A stretch of DNA of 10,259 nucleotides from JBBQFC01 sp038321615 (lineage in GTDB: Bacteria; Bacteroidota; Bacteroidia; Flavobacteriales_D; Cryomorphaceae): positions 1-10,259 of the forward strand of contig JBBQFC010000083.1 in assembly GCA_038321615.1 (NCBI GenBank), written 5' to 3'. How positions within the stretch are numbered: position 1 is the first letter of the stretch; every line of letters begins with the position of its first letter. Shown here piece by piece: positions 1-8,600 of this stretch. Position numbers and translations under genes: made by a program. The notes beneath the pieces are model-generated. The model ran no database searches. It saw only the letters and a list, made by a program, of their open reading frames with translations, and was not told the DNA's origin.

Positions 1-360
1 ATTACGGGCATGCCGGGCGTTTATGCGGCTTATCCCACCGAAATTATCAGATGGAACGGGAGCGACGAGTTTCCGCTGCGCGCTATAAAGCGCGGCCTTC
101 ACCCCGACCTGGCCGGCGATGTAATCTGGGTGCTCGATAGCGGCTGGATGGAATACGGGCCTCGCGGCACCACGCACGGCAGCCCTTGGGCATACGACAC
201 CCATATTCCATTTTTGATCATGGGGCCAGGCGTGAAGCAAGGCCGCACCTTCCGCGAAACGCACATCCGCGATATTGCATCGACACTTAGCGCCTTATTG
301 CACATCCCTTTACCCTCTGGAAACACGGGTCAACCCATTGTTGAAGCCGTTCATCCATAA
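1..360 (+). CDS. PafA-like alkaline phosphatase / type I phosphodiesterase family protein, C-terminal part
   Basis: Frame 1 is open from the first base of the window to a TAA at 358-360, so this is the last 119 codons of a longer gene whose start lies to the left; the ATG at 10 is internal. The translation contains THGSPWAYDTHIPFLIMGPG. In the PafA-type alkaline phosphatase and nucleotide pyrophosphatase/phosphodiesterase superfamily this block carries the last metal-binding histidine, here codon 59, bases 175-177. It is followed by IRDIASTLSALLHIPLPSGN, matching the family's usual closing block of the form DIAPTLAxLLGxxxPxGxxG. Such enzymes hydrolyse phosphate mono- or diesters with two zinc ions and a nucleophilic Thr or Ser; in Bacteroidota they are normally exported. 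The nucleophile and the other metal ligands lie outside the window, so monoesterase and diesterase cannot be told apart. A separate promoter follows before the ABC genes, so it is probably the end of its own unit. Confidence 0.85.
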   Translation: MTGMPGVYAAYPTEIIRWNGSDEFPLRAIKRGLHPDLAGDVIWVLDSGWMEYGPRGTTHGSPWAYDTHIPFLIMGPGVKQGRTFRETHIRDIASTLSALLHIPLPSGNTGQPIVEAVHP

Positions 361-393
361 TTTCTATTTCGCTTTTTAAAACGCTTAGTTTTG
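361..393 (+). promoter_or_regulatory. Candidate Bacteroidota-type promoter for the ABC exporter operon
   Basis: TAGTTTTG at 386-393 is an exact match to the Bacteroidota -7 box TAnnTTTG. A TTTC at 361-364 lies 21 bases upstream and could serve as a weak -33 element (consensus TTTG). Transcription would begin around 397-400, leaving a leader of roughly 20 bases before the ATG at 417. This excludes the GTG at 393 as a start, because its G is the last base of the box. The -7 match is seen directly; the -33 element and start point are inferred. Confidence 0.5.
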
Positions 394-416
394 TGGCCAC
401 CAAACAAAGCGCAGCT

Positions 417-1346
417 ATGGATTTACTCCAGATTTCTAATCTTTCAAAAACCTACGCAGCCCACCAAGCGCTCCGGGATGTAAGCATCGCTGTGCCCCGG
501 GGTTCGATTTTTGGCTTGCTCGGACCCAATGGTGCAGGTAAAACAAGTTTGATCCGGATTGTAAATCAAATTACCGGTCCCGACAGCGGCGAGATCCTTT
601 TCGACGGCAAGCCCCTTAGCCAGGATCATATTTCCAGAATCGGCTATTTACCAGAGGAGCGCGGCCTTTACAAAAAGATGGAAGTTGGAGAGCAGGCGCT
701 CTACCTGGCTCGCTTGAAGGGAATGTCGAAAGGTGAAGCCAACCGCAAATTGAAAATTTGGTTCGAGCGGTTTGAGATCACCACCTGGTGGCATAAAAAA
801 GTGGAAGAGCTCTCGAAAGGGATGGCTCAAAAAGTGCAGTTTATCACCACCGTGCTTCACGAGCCTGAGTTTATTATACTCGATGAGCCCTTTAGCGGGT
901 TCGACCCGATCAATGCTAACCTGATCAAAGAAGAGATAAAGGCGCTTGCTGCAAATGGTTCGACCATTATGCTATCTACGCACAACATGGGCTCGGTAGA
1001 AGAGATTTGTACCCATATTGCCCTGATCAACCGGGCGGAAAAAGTACTCGATGGCCCGGTACGGGAAGTGCGATCGAAGTACAAACAAGGCATGTATGAC
1101 GTACATTTCAATGGCACCATGCTCGCTCTTGGAAATGCTCTTTGGGCGCAATTCGAATTGGTAGATCATTACCAAAGCGACGGGTACTACACAGCCCGGG
1201 TGCGCTTGCTCGAAGGCAGCACGGTAAACCAATTATTGGGAGCCTTGCTTCCATCAGTCGAAATTGTGGGGATTCAAGAAGTAATACCCAGCATGAACGA
1301 TATTTTCATTAACGTAGTAGGTAAAAACGGCGTAGATCATGAGTAA
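417..1346 (+). CDS. ABC transporter ATP-binding protein (ABC-2 exporter, NatA-like, C-terminal DUF4162)
   Basis: Nucleotide-binding subunit of an ABC-2 exporter, working as a dimer on the cytoplasmic face of the inner membrane with the permease encoded just downstream. Counting from the ATG at 417 (309 residues), the Walker A motif GPNGAGKTS is at 36-44, the ABC signature is LSKGM at 132-136, Walker B with its glutamate is IILDEP at 153-158, and the switch histidine is in STHN at about 189. The Q-loop reads YLPEERGLY, with Glu in the usual Gln position, a form I recall as common in this subfamily. The last 90 or so residues resemble the DUF4162 tail of such ATPases. The frame extends up to a GTG at 393, but relatives begin with a short M-x-L-L-x-I lead, and a -7 box overlaps the GTG, so 417 is preferred. 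The stop overlaps the permease start by 8 bases, indicating translational coupling. The substrate is unknown. Confidence 0.93.
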   Translation: MDLLQISNLSKTYAAHQALRDVSIAVPRGSIFGLLGPNGAGKTSLIRIVNQITGPDSGEILFDGKPLSQDHISRIGYLPEERGLYKKMEVGEQALYLARLKGMSKGEANRKLKIWFERFEITTWWHKKVEELSKGMAQKVQFITTVLHEPEFIILDEPFSGFDPINANLIKEEIKALAANGSTIMLSTHNMGSVEEICTHIALINRAEKVLDGPVREVRSKYKQGMYDVHFNGTMLALGNALWAQFELVDHYQSDGYYTARVRLLEGSTVNQLLGALLPSVEIVGIQEVIPSMNDIFINVVGKNGVDHE

Positions 1347-2688
1347 AACAGGCCTTATCATAGAGCGGGAATACGTAAGCCGGGTACGAAAAAAGTCGTT
1401 TATCATCATGACTTTACTCGGACCGATTCTAGTCGCCGGACTGTTTGGCGGGGGTATCTACCTCGGGCTGAGCGACGACAGCAGTTACAATATTTTGGTG
1501 GTGGATAACACAGCCCAACTTCGAGATTCGAGTGCTCAATCGAGCACCACGCTTTTTTGGAATCAGCTGAAGCCAACTAAGCAGATGAAGTTTCAATACA
1601 CCCGCGAAGGCCTTACCAATGCAGCTTTCGACAGCAGCGATTATACCGCCATGCTGGTGATTCGCGAAGATATTGTGACCTTCCCTGAAGCGGAGCTCGT
1701 TTTTCGGAAATTACCGAGCCTCACGGCGAGAAGTTATATCAAAGCAGAGGTCGAAAAGGTAATTGAAAACGAGAAGCTCAAGCTCAATTCTATCTCGAAA
1801 AGCACGTACGATCGGATCCGAACCGACCTGGAATTGATCTCCGTTGATGCAAAAGATGGTTCTACCAGTTTCAAACAAGAACAGGCCTTTGTGGGGTTTG
1901 GATTTGCGGTACTCATTTACTTCTTCATATTCATGTATGGCGTGCAAGTAATGCGCGGAGTGATGGAAGAAAAGAGCAATCGGATCGTAGAAGTAATTAT
2001 CTCCTCCGTGAAGCCCTTTCAATTGATGATGGGAAAAATTATTGGGATCGCACTCGTGGGGCTGACCCAGTTTTTACTTTGGGTTATCCTCACCGGCGTG
2101 CTTACTTCGGTGGTCTCCGGATTTTTTATTGAAGACGTGGTAGGGCCCAACGGTGTTGTAGAACAGATGCAAATTACCGACGATGTGGCTTCAGATATGC
2201 AAAAAGATCCCATGAAGAATGCGGCAATCCAGGAAATGATTGATCTTTTCTTTTTTCGGGTCAATTGGCCGCTGATGCTTGGCATGTTTGTGTTTTACTT
2301 CTTAGGTGGGTACTTGTTGTTTGCGTCGCTTTTCGCCGCCGTAGGTTCTGCGGTCGATAACGAGACCGACACGCAGCAGTTTATGCTTCCTATCACCTTG
2401 CCGCTGGTATTTGGCTTTATAGTGAGCGAATTTGCTTTGAGCAATCCCGAGGGGGCGACCGTGTTTTGGTTTTCACTCGTCCCGCTCACATCGCCTGTGG
2501 TAATGATGGTGAGGGTGGCTATGGGCTTTGATGCGAGCAATATTTGGCAACTCTTTTTATCCATGGGCTTGCTAGTGGCAGGCTTCTTCGGAGCGGTATG
2601 GCTGGCAGGTAAGATATACCGGGTTGGTATATTGATGTACGGCAAGAAAGTGAGCTATAAAGAGCTGGCCAAGTGGTTGCGGTTTTAA
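1339..2688 (+). CDS. ABC-2 type transporter permease (NatB-like)
   Basis: Membrane subunit of the exporter, 449 residues. One hydrophobic segment lies near the N-terminus (about 20-43). A hydrophilic domain of roughly 140 residues follows (about 45-183), expected on the outer side of the inner membrane. Five or six further segments lie at about 184-204, 230-262, 308-338, 348-367, 374-396 and 404-427. Between the second and third sits VMEEKSNRIVEVIISSVKPF, the conserved cytoplasmic stretch of ABC-2 permeases of the NatB/YhaP type, where the ATPase is thought to dock. The start ATG lies inside the last codons of the ATPase gene in another frame, so the two are surely one operon. NatB-like pairs export sodium ions, small molecules or peptides; nothing here decides which. 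No convincing intrinsic terminator follows on this strand. Confidence 0.92.
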   Translation: MSKTGLIIEREYVSRVRKKSFIIMTLLGPILVAGLFGGGIYLGLSDDSSYNILVVDNTAQLRDSSAQSSTTLFWNQLKPTKQMKFQYTREGLTNAAFDSSDYTAMLVIREDIVTFPEAELVFRKLPSLTARSYIKAEVEKVIENEKLKLNSISKSTYDRIRTDLELISVDAKDGSTSFKQEQAFVGFGFAVLIYFFIFMYGVQVMRGVMEEKSNRIVEVIISSVKPFQLMMGKIIGIALVGLTQFLLWVILTGVLTSVVSGFFIEDVVGPNGVVEQMQITDDVASDMQKDPMKNAAIQEMIDLFFFRVNWPLMLGMFVFYFLGGYLLFASLFAAVGSAVDNETDTQQFMLPITLPLVFGFIVSEFALSNPEGATVFWFSLVPLTSPVVMMVRVAMGFDASNIWQLFLSMGLLVAGFFGAVWLAGKIYRVGILMYGKKVSYKELAKWLRF

Positions 2689-3011
2689 TGGATTCTATGC
2701 TGACTGCGATTGCCGTTGGTGAATTTAAATAATGAGCCTACTTTCTGACATCTTCAGATAAATCCTGCACCTTGGGTTCATCTGGTGAAATGAAAAGGAA
2801 AAACAACCATGGGTTCCAAGAGAAGCTCGCATCGTTCAGTAGTCATCGTGATGGACATATTCCTGCTGCCTTTCCTCCCAAAGGAACATAGCATGACAAA
2901 AAATTCCTTTTGTAAATATGCCAGTCTTCTGGCTAATCCAAGGGTAAATATTTGATTATCCGCAAAGTTTCCACCGATTTCGGTGGCGTATCAATCAATT
3001 GTCGTTTAGTC

Positions 3012-3041
3012 ACTTCGAGCCTGTGCAGAGCATCTCGAAGT
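3012..3041. repeat. Inverted repeat resembling a dispersed palindromic element
   Basis: ACTTCGAG at 3012-3019 and CTCGAAGT at 3034-3041 are perfect inverted copies around a 14-base centre that itself holds TGC-AGA-GCA. A second palindrome, TTTTCGA/TCGAAAA at 3046-3052 and 3064-3070, follows within 5 bases. From memory, TTCGA-centred palindromes of this kind recur between genes in many bacterial genomes, including Bacteroidota. I see only one copy in the window, so its status as a repeat family member is inferred. Confidence 0.4.
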
Positions 3042-3385
3042 AATATTTTCGACTCCTTCGCCATCGAAAACGGTATGGATGTCAGGTCGCCTGTTTTTTC
3101 GACGACAGAAGAAAAAAGGTATCGAGACCCTATTTTTATTTTACAAATGTGTTGTCCACACAAACGTTCTCATCGCCAAGGCGATGCGAAAATTCACTCA
3201 AACGGACAGGCATTGCGTATTTCTGTCGAAATAATGCAGCAGACTAGTGCGCGTTACCGCGTTTGCTCCAACTTCCAGGTATAAACAAGCGGGCTCGCGG
3301 ATTTACTAAAGTTAGGACCAAGTCTCGATGCAGTATTCAAGCAGCAGCGCGCCAGATTTACGAATGTGGGCCGCTCACAAATACG

Positions 3386-3424
3386 CTAAAACACCAAAGG
3401 CTCCTGGAAGGAGCCTTTGGTGTT
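3386..3424 (-). terminator. Intrinsic terminator of the PA-domain gene (minus strand)
   Basis: A perfect 15-bp stem joins 3390-3404 (AACACCAAAGGCTCC) to 3410-3424 with the 5-base loop 3405-3409. On the minus strand the stem ends ...GGTGTT and runs into TTAG, giving a short TTTT tract (complement of 3387-3390). It begins about 57 bases past the stop of the gene at 3482-5218. On the plus strand no T-run follows the stem, so it is unlikely to end the ABC operon transcript efficiently. Confidence 0.8.
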
Positions 3425-3481
3425 AAATCATTATACGCTACAAGCAAGGCGATTCTTCGACTTGCGGGTCTAGGATATTAA

Positions 3482-5218
3482 TTATCGGGCTACAATCACT
3501 TTAAAGTTGCTCACGGTATCGTCACTAAACTGTAGATTGAATACGTAGCTGCCGTTTGGCACGCCATTCATATCTACGCGTAGCGTTTGCTCACCAGCAA
3601 ATATCACACGTTGCTCTTTAACCATTTTACCAGCTAAGTCAAAAATCGACAAGGTAGCTTGTCCGGCAGCGCCGCTGTAAGGAATACCGATGTAATCGGC
3701 AGTAGGGTTCGGGAAAGGAGTAATACTTATTTCTTCTTTGTCATCAAGACCAATGGTTAGGTCTGTCATATCAAGTGCGAAGGCCGGCACGATGTCAAGT
3801 CCAAAACCATTCAAAAAAGAACTAGTTCCAGAAATTAATGGAAATAAAGGCTGTAAGAAAAATTCCTGTGTAGTGGTGTAATCAACAGTAGAAGGACCGT
3901 AACCCAAAAACACGTCAGGATTGGAAGAAGAGACACAAATAAGGTATCGCTGATTATCTTCCAATTGAAGTTGATTTTCAAAAGCCACGTAAACCACTTG
4001 TTGTTGAAGATCTTCTTCGTAGTCGTAGAAACCGAAATCAAAATCAGGAAGTTCGTTAAGCGCTAATGCGGGATCATCAATGTTGACAAATGCATCGTTC
4101 CATTCAAGCACAATTGGGTTTAAGGTAAGACCCGTAAGCGGCGGAACGCCTGCTGCTGTAGAAGCAGCGAACCAGATACCATCTAATCTCACACGGCTTG
4201 CATTTGCATTCCGGAAATTAATACAAGGCTGAAAAGGATCAGAGAAAGTAGCAGGTCGGAAGAACTGCGAATTATTTACTTGCAAAGTCCCTGAATTCCA
4301 AGTAGAAAGTGAAAATATACCATCAGAAATCGTGAAAGTTGCGTCCAACGGACCATTATCTATCGGGAAATCATCTGTTCCGTCTTGGGTTAAGGTATAG
4401 GTGGTAACATAACTTCCAATAGGATAAGAAGCCTGAGAGAAAGTAGGAAGTGCAAAGAATAAAGTATCCGTAGATGCGATGGTACCATCGCCTACAGTTT
4501 CGTTGTAAAGTTCAGTTCCATTGAAAGAAACGGTGACATTGACGGCAACACCTGTTTGGTTGGTGGAACCGTCGTTAATTACAGTGGCGCCCATAGGAAC
4601 AGAAAATTCAGAAGCATTCAATGCGAGAGATGCAGGAATTACAGAACTTTCAGAGCGAACGAGACCAAATGGAGCCATTCTCAAGTTGTTTGGAGCAGCA
4701 ACAACACCAATATACGCAGTAGCAAGACCTGCTTCAATGGAAGCGGCTAAGGCTTCACCTGTTGTACGATCCGTCATAACAGCTGGTATGGTTACAGCTG
4801 AAGCCGTGCCATCAGTACCTCCACCTGGAACGATTGGAGCGGTATCTATTGCATTGTTAACGATTATCACCCCAATTGCTCCAGCGTTAAAAACATTTAA
4901 CACTTTTAGCGCGAAAGAACAAGTTCCTCTCCAGACTACGCCAATCTTTCCTGCCACATCAGCTCCATTGATAAGTGGGCTGCAACCTAAGGAATCGGCG
5001 GCTGTTTCGTCTGAAACAAAAACTAGTTCGCCTGTTATGGCATTTGCCAAGACGCTGAGATCAGGCATGGCTTCCCATCCTCCACCACCGGCAACCGCCA
5101 ACTCAAGGGGTTTGAAACCTGCCTGATCGGCGGGAGTAAGTACGTTGAAAACAACGCCCTGCGAAAATGCCATCGAGGCACTTGCGGCAATAAAAATTGA
5201 GAGTAAAAATTTCTTCAT
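3482..5218 (-). CDS. Secreted PA-domain protein with T9SS type A sorting tail
   Basis: A 578-residue exported protein. The N-terminus MKKFLLSIFIAASASMAFSQ is a typical signal peptide, with cleavage likely just before or after Gln20. Residues about 62-172 form a protease-associated (PA) domain: GKIGVVWRGTCSFALKV (90-106) followed by NAGAIGVIIVNN (111-122) is the usual core, and Cys79 and Cys100 could form a disulfide. Residues about 180-300 look beta-rich and adhesin-like, with repeated short Thr/Asn-rich strands. Residues about 300-490 match nothing I recognise. The last 82 residues (from about 497) are a Por secretion tail, with TPFPNPTADYIGI, LSIFDLAGKMV and NGSYVF, ending NFKVIVAR; this directs export across the outer membrane by T9SS and often anchoring to the surface. 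No protease catalytic motif is visible, so it is more likely a binding or adhesive protein than an enzyme. It appears to be a single-gene unit with its own terminator. No clear Shine-Dalgarno precedes the ATG. Confidence 0.9.
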   Translation of the reverse strand: MKKFLLSIFIAASASMAFSQGVVFNVLTPADQAGFKPLELAVAGGGGWEAMPDLSVLANAITGELVFVSDETAADSLGCSPLINGADVAGKIGVVWRGTCSFALKVLNVFNAGAIGVIIVNNAIDTAPIVPGGGTDGTASAVTIPAVMTDRTTGEALAASIEAGLATAYIGVVAAPNNLRMAPFGLVRSESSVIPASLALNASEFSVPMGATVINDGSTNQTGVAVNVTVSFNGTELYNETVGDGTIASTDTLFFALPTFSQASYPIGSYVTTYTLTQDGTDDFPIDNGPLDATFTISDGIFSLSTWNSGTLQVNNSQFFRPATFSDPFQPCINFRNANASRVRLDGIWFAASTAAGVPPLTGLTLNPIVLEWNDAFVNIDDPALALNELPDFDFGFYDYEEDLQQQVVYVAFENQLQLEDNQRYLICVSSSNPDVFLGYGPSTVDYTTTQEFFLQPLFPLISGTSSFLNGFGLDIVPAFALDMTDLTIGLDDKEEISITPFPNPTADYIGIPYSGAAGQATLSIFDLAGKMVKEQRVIFAGEQTLRVDMNGVPNGSYVFNLQFSDDTVSNFKVIVAR

Positions 5219-5691
5219 GAGAAAAAGGTTTTTAAGTTAAGTACTGCAAAGAAAGCAATAAATGATCAAAACTTTACGCTCCTTTCTCGTAAATGTCCGT
5301 TTATGTCGCCAAATGAACCGTTGCTTAGGAATCCATAAGAACTGGTATTTCGATCGGAGGGTTTGCACCCTTAATACCGTCGTAAACAGTTGATTTCAGC
5401 TCTCGGTGGAGTTAAACCTACCATTTTCTTCTATGCTCACTAATCGATTTAGGTATTCTTAAAAAATGATTTGTCCTGTCCTAATTAACTATTTTAAAGG
5501 TATTTAGTGAGCTTCAAACCGTCCATAATTTATCCCGGAATTTCCCACCCTTTTTGCAATTCAAAACTTTGAGATTATTAGGATACCCAAGTATTCGTCG
5601 GGGAGCATCTTTCATTACGACTCAAGAAGAAAGAATGCGAATGCAGTCCAGGCCCATCCCGCTGTACCTTACTTCAACAATACACACGACC
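5219..5691. other. Gene-free spacer between the IcmF and PA-domain genes
   Basis: No convincing gene lies in these 473 bases; they should hold the promoter of the PA-domain gene and the 3' end of the icmF transcript. Two structures stand out. One is a nested stem-loop at 5344-5378, GGTATT/AATACC outside and AGGGT/ACCCT inside. The other is a 9-bp inverted pair GCTCACTAA (5435-5443) and TTAGTGAGC (5504-5512), enclosing two copies of AGGTATT. No hairpin followed by a T-run was found on the minus strand after icmF, so its terminator is not identified. Near the PA-domain start, TTTCTTTG (minus, 5247-5254) misses the -7 consensus by one base and has no well-spaced -33 partner. Confidence 0.5.
5344..5378. 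other. Nested stem-loop in the spacer upstream of the PA-domain gene
   Basis: GGTATT (5344-5349) pairs with AATACC (5373-5378), and inside it AGGGT (5358-5362) pairs with ACCCT (5367-5371) around a TTGC loop. The internal loop is uneven (8 bases against 1). It lies 126-160 bases upstream of the PA-domain start and could be part of a leader RNA or of the icmF 3' end. No T-run follows on either strand, so it does not look like a standard terminator. Confidence 0.3.
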
Positions 5692-8600
5692 CTACATATT
5701 CCTTCTATACTGTCCCCCTACCTCAAATAAGGCATGCGTAATTTGGCCCAGCGAGCAAATTTTCGTTGCTTCCATTAGTTCGGCAAATACGTTTTCGTTG
5801 CGCAAAGCGGCATCTTGAATAGCCTTAAGCGCAGCTTCCGTCTTGGCAGGCTCCACAGATTGCAGTGCCCTTGCGGTATTGATCTGGTCTTCTTTCTCTT
5901 CGGTAGTGGCGCGAATTACTTCGCCTGGAGTTAATGTAGGCGAGCCGGTTTTGCTCAGGAAGGTGTTTACACCAATGAGGGGAAGTTCGCCGGTGTGCTT
6001 CAGCATTTCGTAGTGCATACTCTCTTCTTGAATCTGGCCGCGTTGATACATCGTTTCCATGGCACCGAGTACGCCTCCCCTTTCGGTAATGCGATCGAAC
6101 TCAGCCAGCACAGCTTCTTCCACCAGGTCGGTAAGCTCCTCTATAATGAAGCTGCCCTGAATGGGGTTCTCATTTTTCGTAAGCCCGAGCTCCTTGTTTA
6201 TGATCATCTGTATGGCAATGGCGCGACGAACGGACTCTTCCGTCGGGGTGGTAATCGCCTCGTCGTAAGCATTGGTATGAAGGCTGTTGCAGTTGTCATA
6301 AATCGCATAGAGCGCCTGCAGCGTGGTGCGGATATCGTTGAAATCAATCTCCTGGGCGTGCAACGAGCGGCCGGAAGTCTGAATATGGTATTTCAGCATT
6401 TGTGCACGTGCTTTCGCTCCGTATTTCTGCTTCATTGCTTTTGCCCAAACGCGGCGAGCCACCCTGCCTATCACAGCGTATTCCGGGTCAATGCCATTCG
6501 AGAAAAAGAAGGAAAGATTGGGTCCGAATTCATTGATGCTCATGCCACGGCTCAGGTAATATTCCACGTAAGTGAAACCATTTGCGAGCGTAAAAGCAAT
6601 CTGCGTAATAGGATTGGCACCGGCTTCGGCTATGTGGTAACCTGAAATAGAAACGCTGTAAAAATTGCGCACGCTGCGGTCGATGAAATATTGTTGCACG
6701 TCGCCCATGAGCCGCAAGGCAAACTCGGTGCTGAAAATGCAGGTATTTTGCGCCTGATCTTCTTTGAGAATATCGGCTTGAACGGTACCGCGCACCACGC
6801 TCAGCGTGCGGGCTTTAATTTCTTCGTACACTTCTTTCGGCAGCACTTCGTCGCCGGTAACCCCGATGAGCATAAGCCCCAGCCCCTTGTTGGTTTCCGG
6901 AAGGGCTCCACGGTAGGCCGGCCGCTCCGAACCAAGTGCTCTATACTTTGCAACAATTTTCTTCTCCACTTCTTTTTCCATTCCGTTTTCACGGATATAC
7001 AACTCGCATTGCTGATCGATGGCTGCATTCATAAAAAAGCCGAGCAGCATGGGGGCAGGCCCATTGATGGTCATACTCACCGATGTGGTAGGATCGCAAA
7101 GGTCAAAACCGGAGTAGAGTTTCTTGGCATCATCTAAGCAGCAAACGCTTACTCCCGAGTTGCCTATTTTCCCGTAAATGTCTGGACGGTGATCGGGGTC
7201 GTGCCCATAAAGCGTCACGGAGTCGAAGGCAGTGCTTAGCCTGGCTGCGGGCATACCCACGCTTACGTAGTGGAAGCGGCGGTTGGTACGCTCAGGGGCG
7301 CCTTCGCCGGCAAACATTCGCGTGGGGTCTTCGCCTACCCGCTTGAAGGGGTAAATACCAGCAGTATAGGGAAAATCGCCGGGGAAGTTTTCTTGCAGCG
7401 TCCAGCGCAAAATATCGCCCCAGGAACGGTATCGGGGCGTAGCGATCTTGGGGATTTGAAGATGTGAAAGTGACTCGGTATGCGTCGCTATTTTGATCTC
7501 CTTATCGCGTACTTTAAAAATGTACTCAGGCGCTTTATAGCGATTTACCGAATCGACCCAATTGCTTATTACGTCCCAATTGCGTGGATCGAAATCTTTT
7601 TTGAGCTCTTCGAATCGATCATTGAGTGCATCAAGCGTGGGATTCGTTTCAGTCTTCGCGGATTCATCGCTCAACTTATCCGCACCCCCAAATATTTTTA
7701 TGGTCTGAGCCAAGCCATAGAGCTTATCGGCAATATCGGCTTGCTGCGAAGCCCATTTATCATAGGCCCGATTGTTCTCCGAAATCTCCGATAGGTAGCG
7801 GGTACGATCGGGTGGAATGATGTAAATCTTCTCCGACATTTCGCTGTTAACACCAAACTGTGTGGGGAGATCGGCGTCCGTTTTCTCGACCAAGGTCTCC
7901 ATGATTTTCCGGTAGAGGCGATTCATCCCTGGGTCGTTGAATTGCGATGCGATGGTTCCCACTACTGGGATGTCTTCATCGGGAGCATCCCAAAGCTGGT
8001 GGTTGCGACGATATTGCTTTTTCACATCGCGCACAGCGTCGAGGGCTCCACGCTTGTCGAATTTATTGATGGCGATCACATCCGCAAAATCGAGCATGTC
8101 AATTTTTTCGAGCTGCGTTGCCGCGCCGTATTCCGGGGTCATTACGTAGAGCGACACATCGCAGTGGTCGATAATTTCGGTATCGCTTTGGCCAATTCCC
8201 GATGTTTCAATAATTACCAAATCGAAATGGGCTGCCTTGAGAATGCTAAGCGCATCGGCCACGTGTTTGCTGAGCGCCAGATTGCTTTGCCTTGTAGCAA
8301 GCGAACGCATGTACACGCGTGGATGCTTTACGCTGTTCATGCGTATACGATCGCCCAAAAGTGCGCCACCTGTCTTGCGTTTAGATGGATCGACTGATAT
8401 TATGGCCAGGTGCTTATCATCGAAATCGGTGAGAAACCGACGGATCAATTCATCGACAAGCGATGATTTTCCGGCTCCACCCGTACCGGTAATTCCCAGC
8501 ACGGGGGTATCGATTTTCAAAGCGATATCGCGGATTCGCTGAAGCTCTTCTTTAAACGATTCGGGGTAATTTTCGGCGGCTGAAATCAAGCGCGCCACGG

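Larger units (their letters stand above)
2689..3481. other. Gene-free region of about 790 bases, rich in short palindromes
   Basis: No reading frame here looks like a real gene. The longest (110 codons from 2952, 72 codons from 3263, both +) have no recognisable motif, no steady codon pattern, and run across inverted repeats. What can be seen is a series of stem-loops: CCACCG/CGGTGG at 2971-2986, an 8-bp pair at 3012-3041, TTTTCGA/TCGAAAA at 3046-3070, CATCGC/GCGATG at 3171-3186, and the strong terminator at 3390-3424. The region separates the end of the plus-strand ABC operon from the end of the minus-strand PA-domain gene, so the genes converge on it. It may be a decayed gene, a repeat-element insertion, or the site of a small RNA; nothing seen decides between these. 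Confidence 0.5.

Noticed and set aside
393..416. GTG start giving 8 more residues to the ABC ATPase
   Set aside because: The GTG overlaps a -7 promoter box and relatives start at the equivalent of ATG 417.
2880..2910. AAAGGAA / TTCCTTT as a terminator of the ABC operon
   Set aside because: Only 7 weak pairs with a 17-base loop, about 190 bases past the stop, and no proper T-run follows.
2952..3481. Two open frames of 110 and 72 codons on the plus strand
   Set aside because: No recognisable motif; they run across inverted repeats and the second crosses the terminator hairpin of the minus-strand gene.
4521..5126. 201-codon open frame antisense to the PA-domain gene
   Set aside because: It is a shadow of a well-supported signal-peptide/PA-domain coding frame; its composition is low-complexity and shows no family motif.
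5605..5638. GCATCTTTC / GAAAGAATGC as a terminator of icmF
   Set aside because: The stem needs a bulge, the loop is long, and no T-run follows on the minus strand.
5995..6645. 216-codon open frame antisense to icmF, with similar ones at 6691-7137, 7942-8397 and 8725-9171
   Set aside because: They lie opposite conserved IcmF domains and have no motifs of their own.
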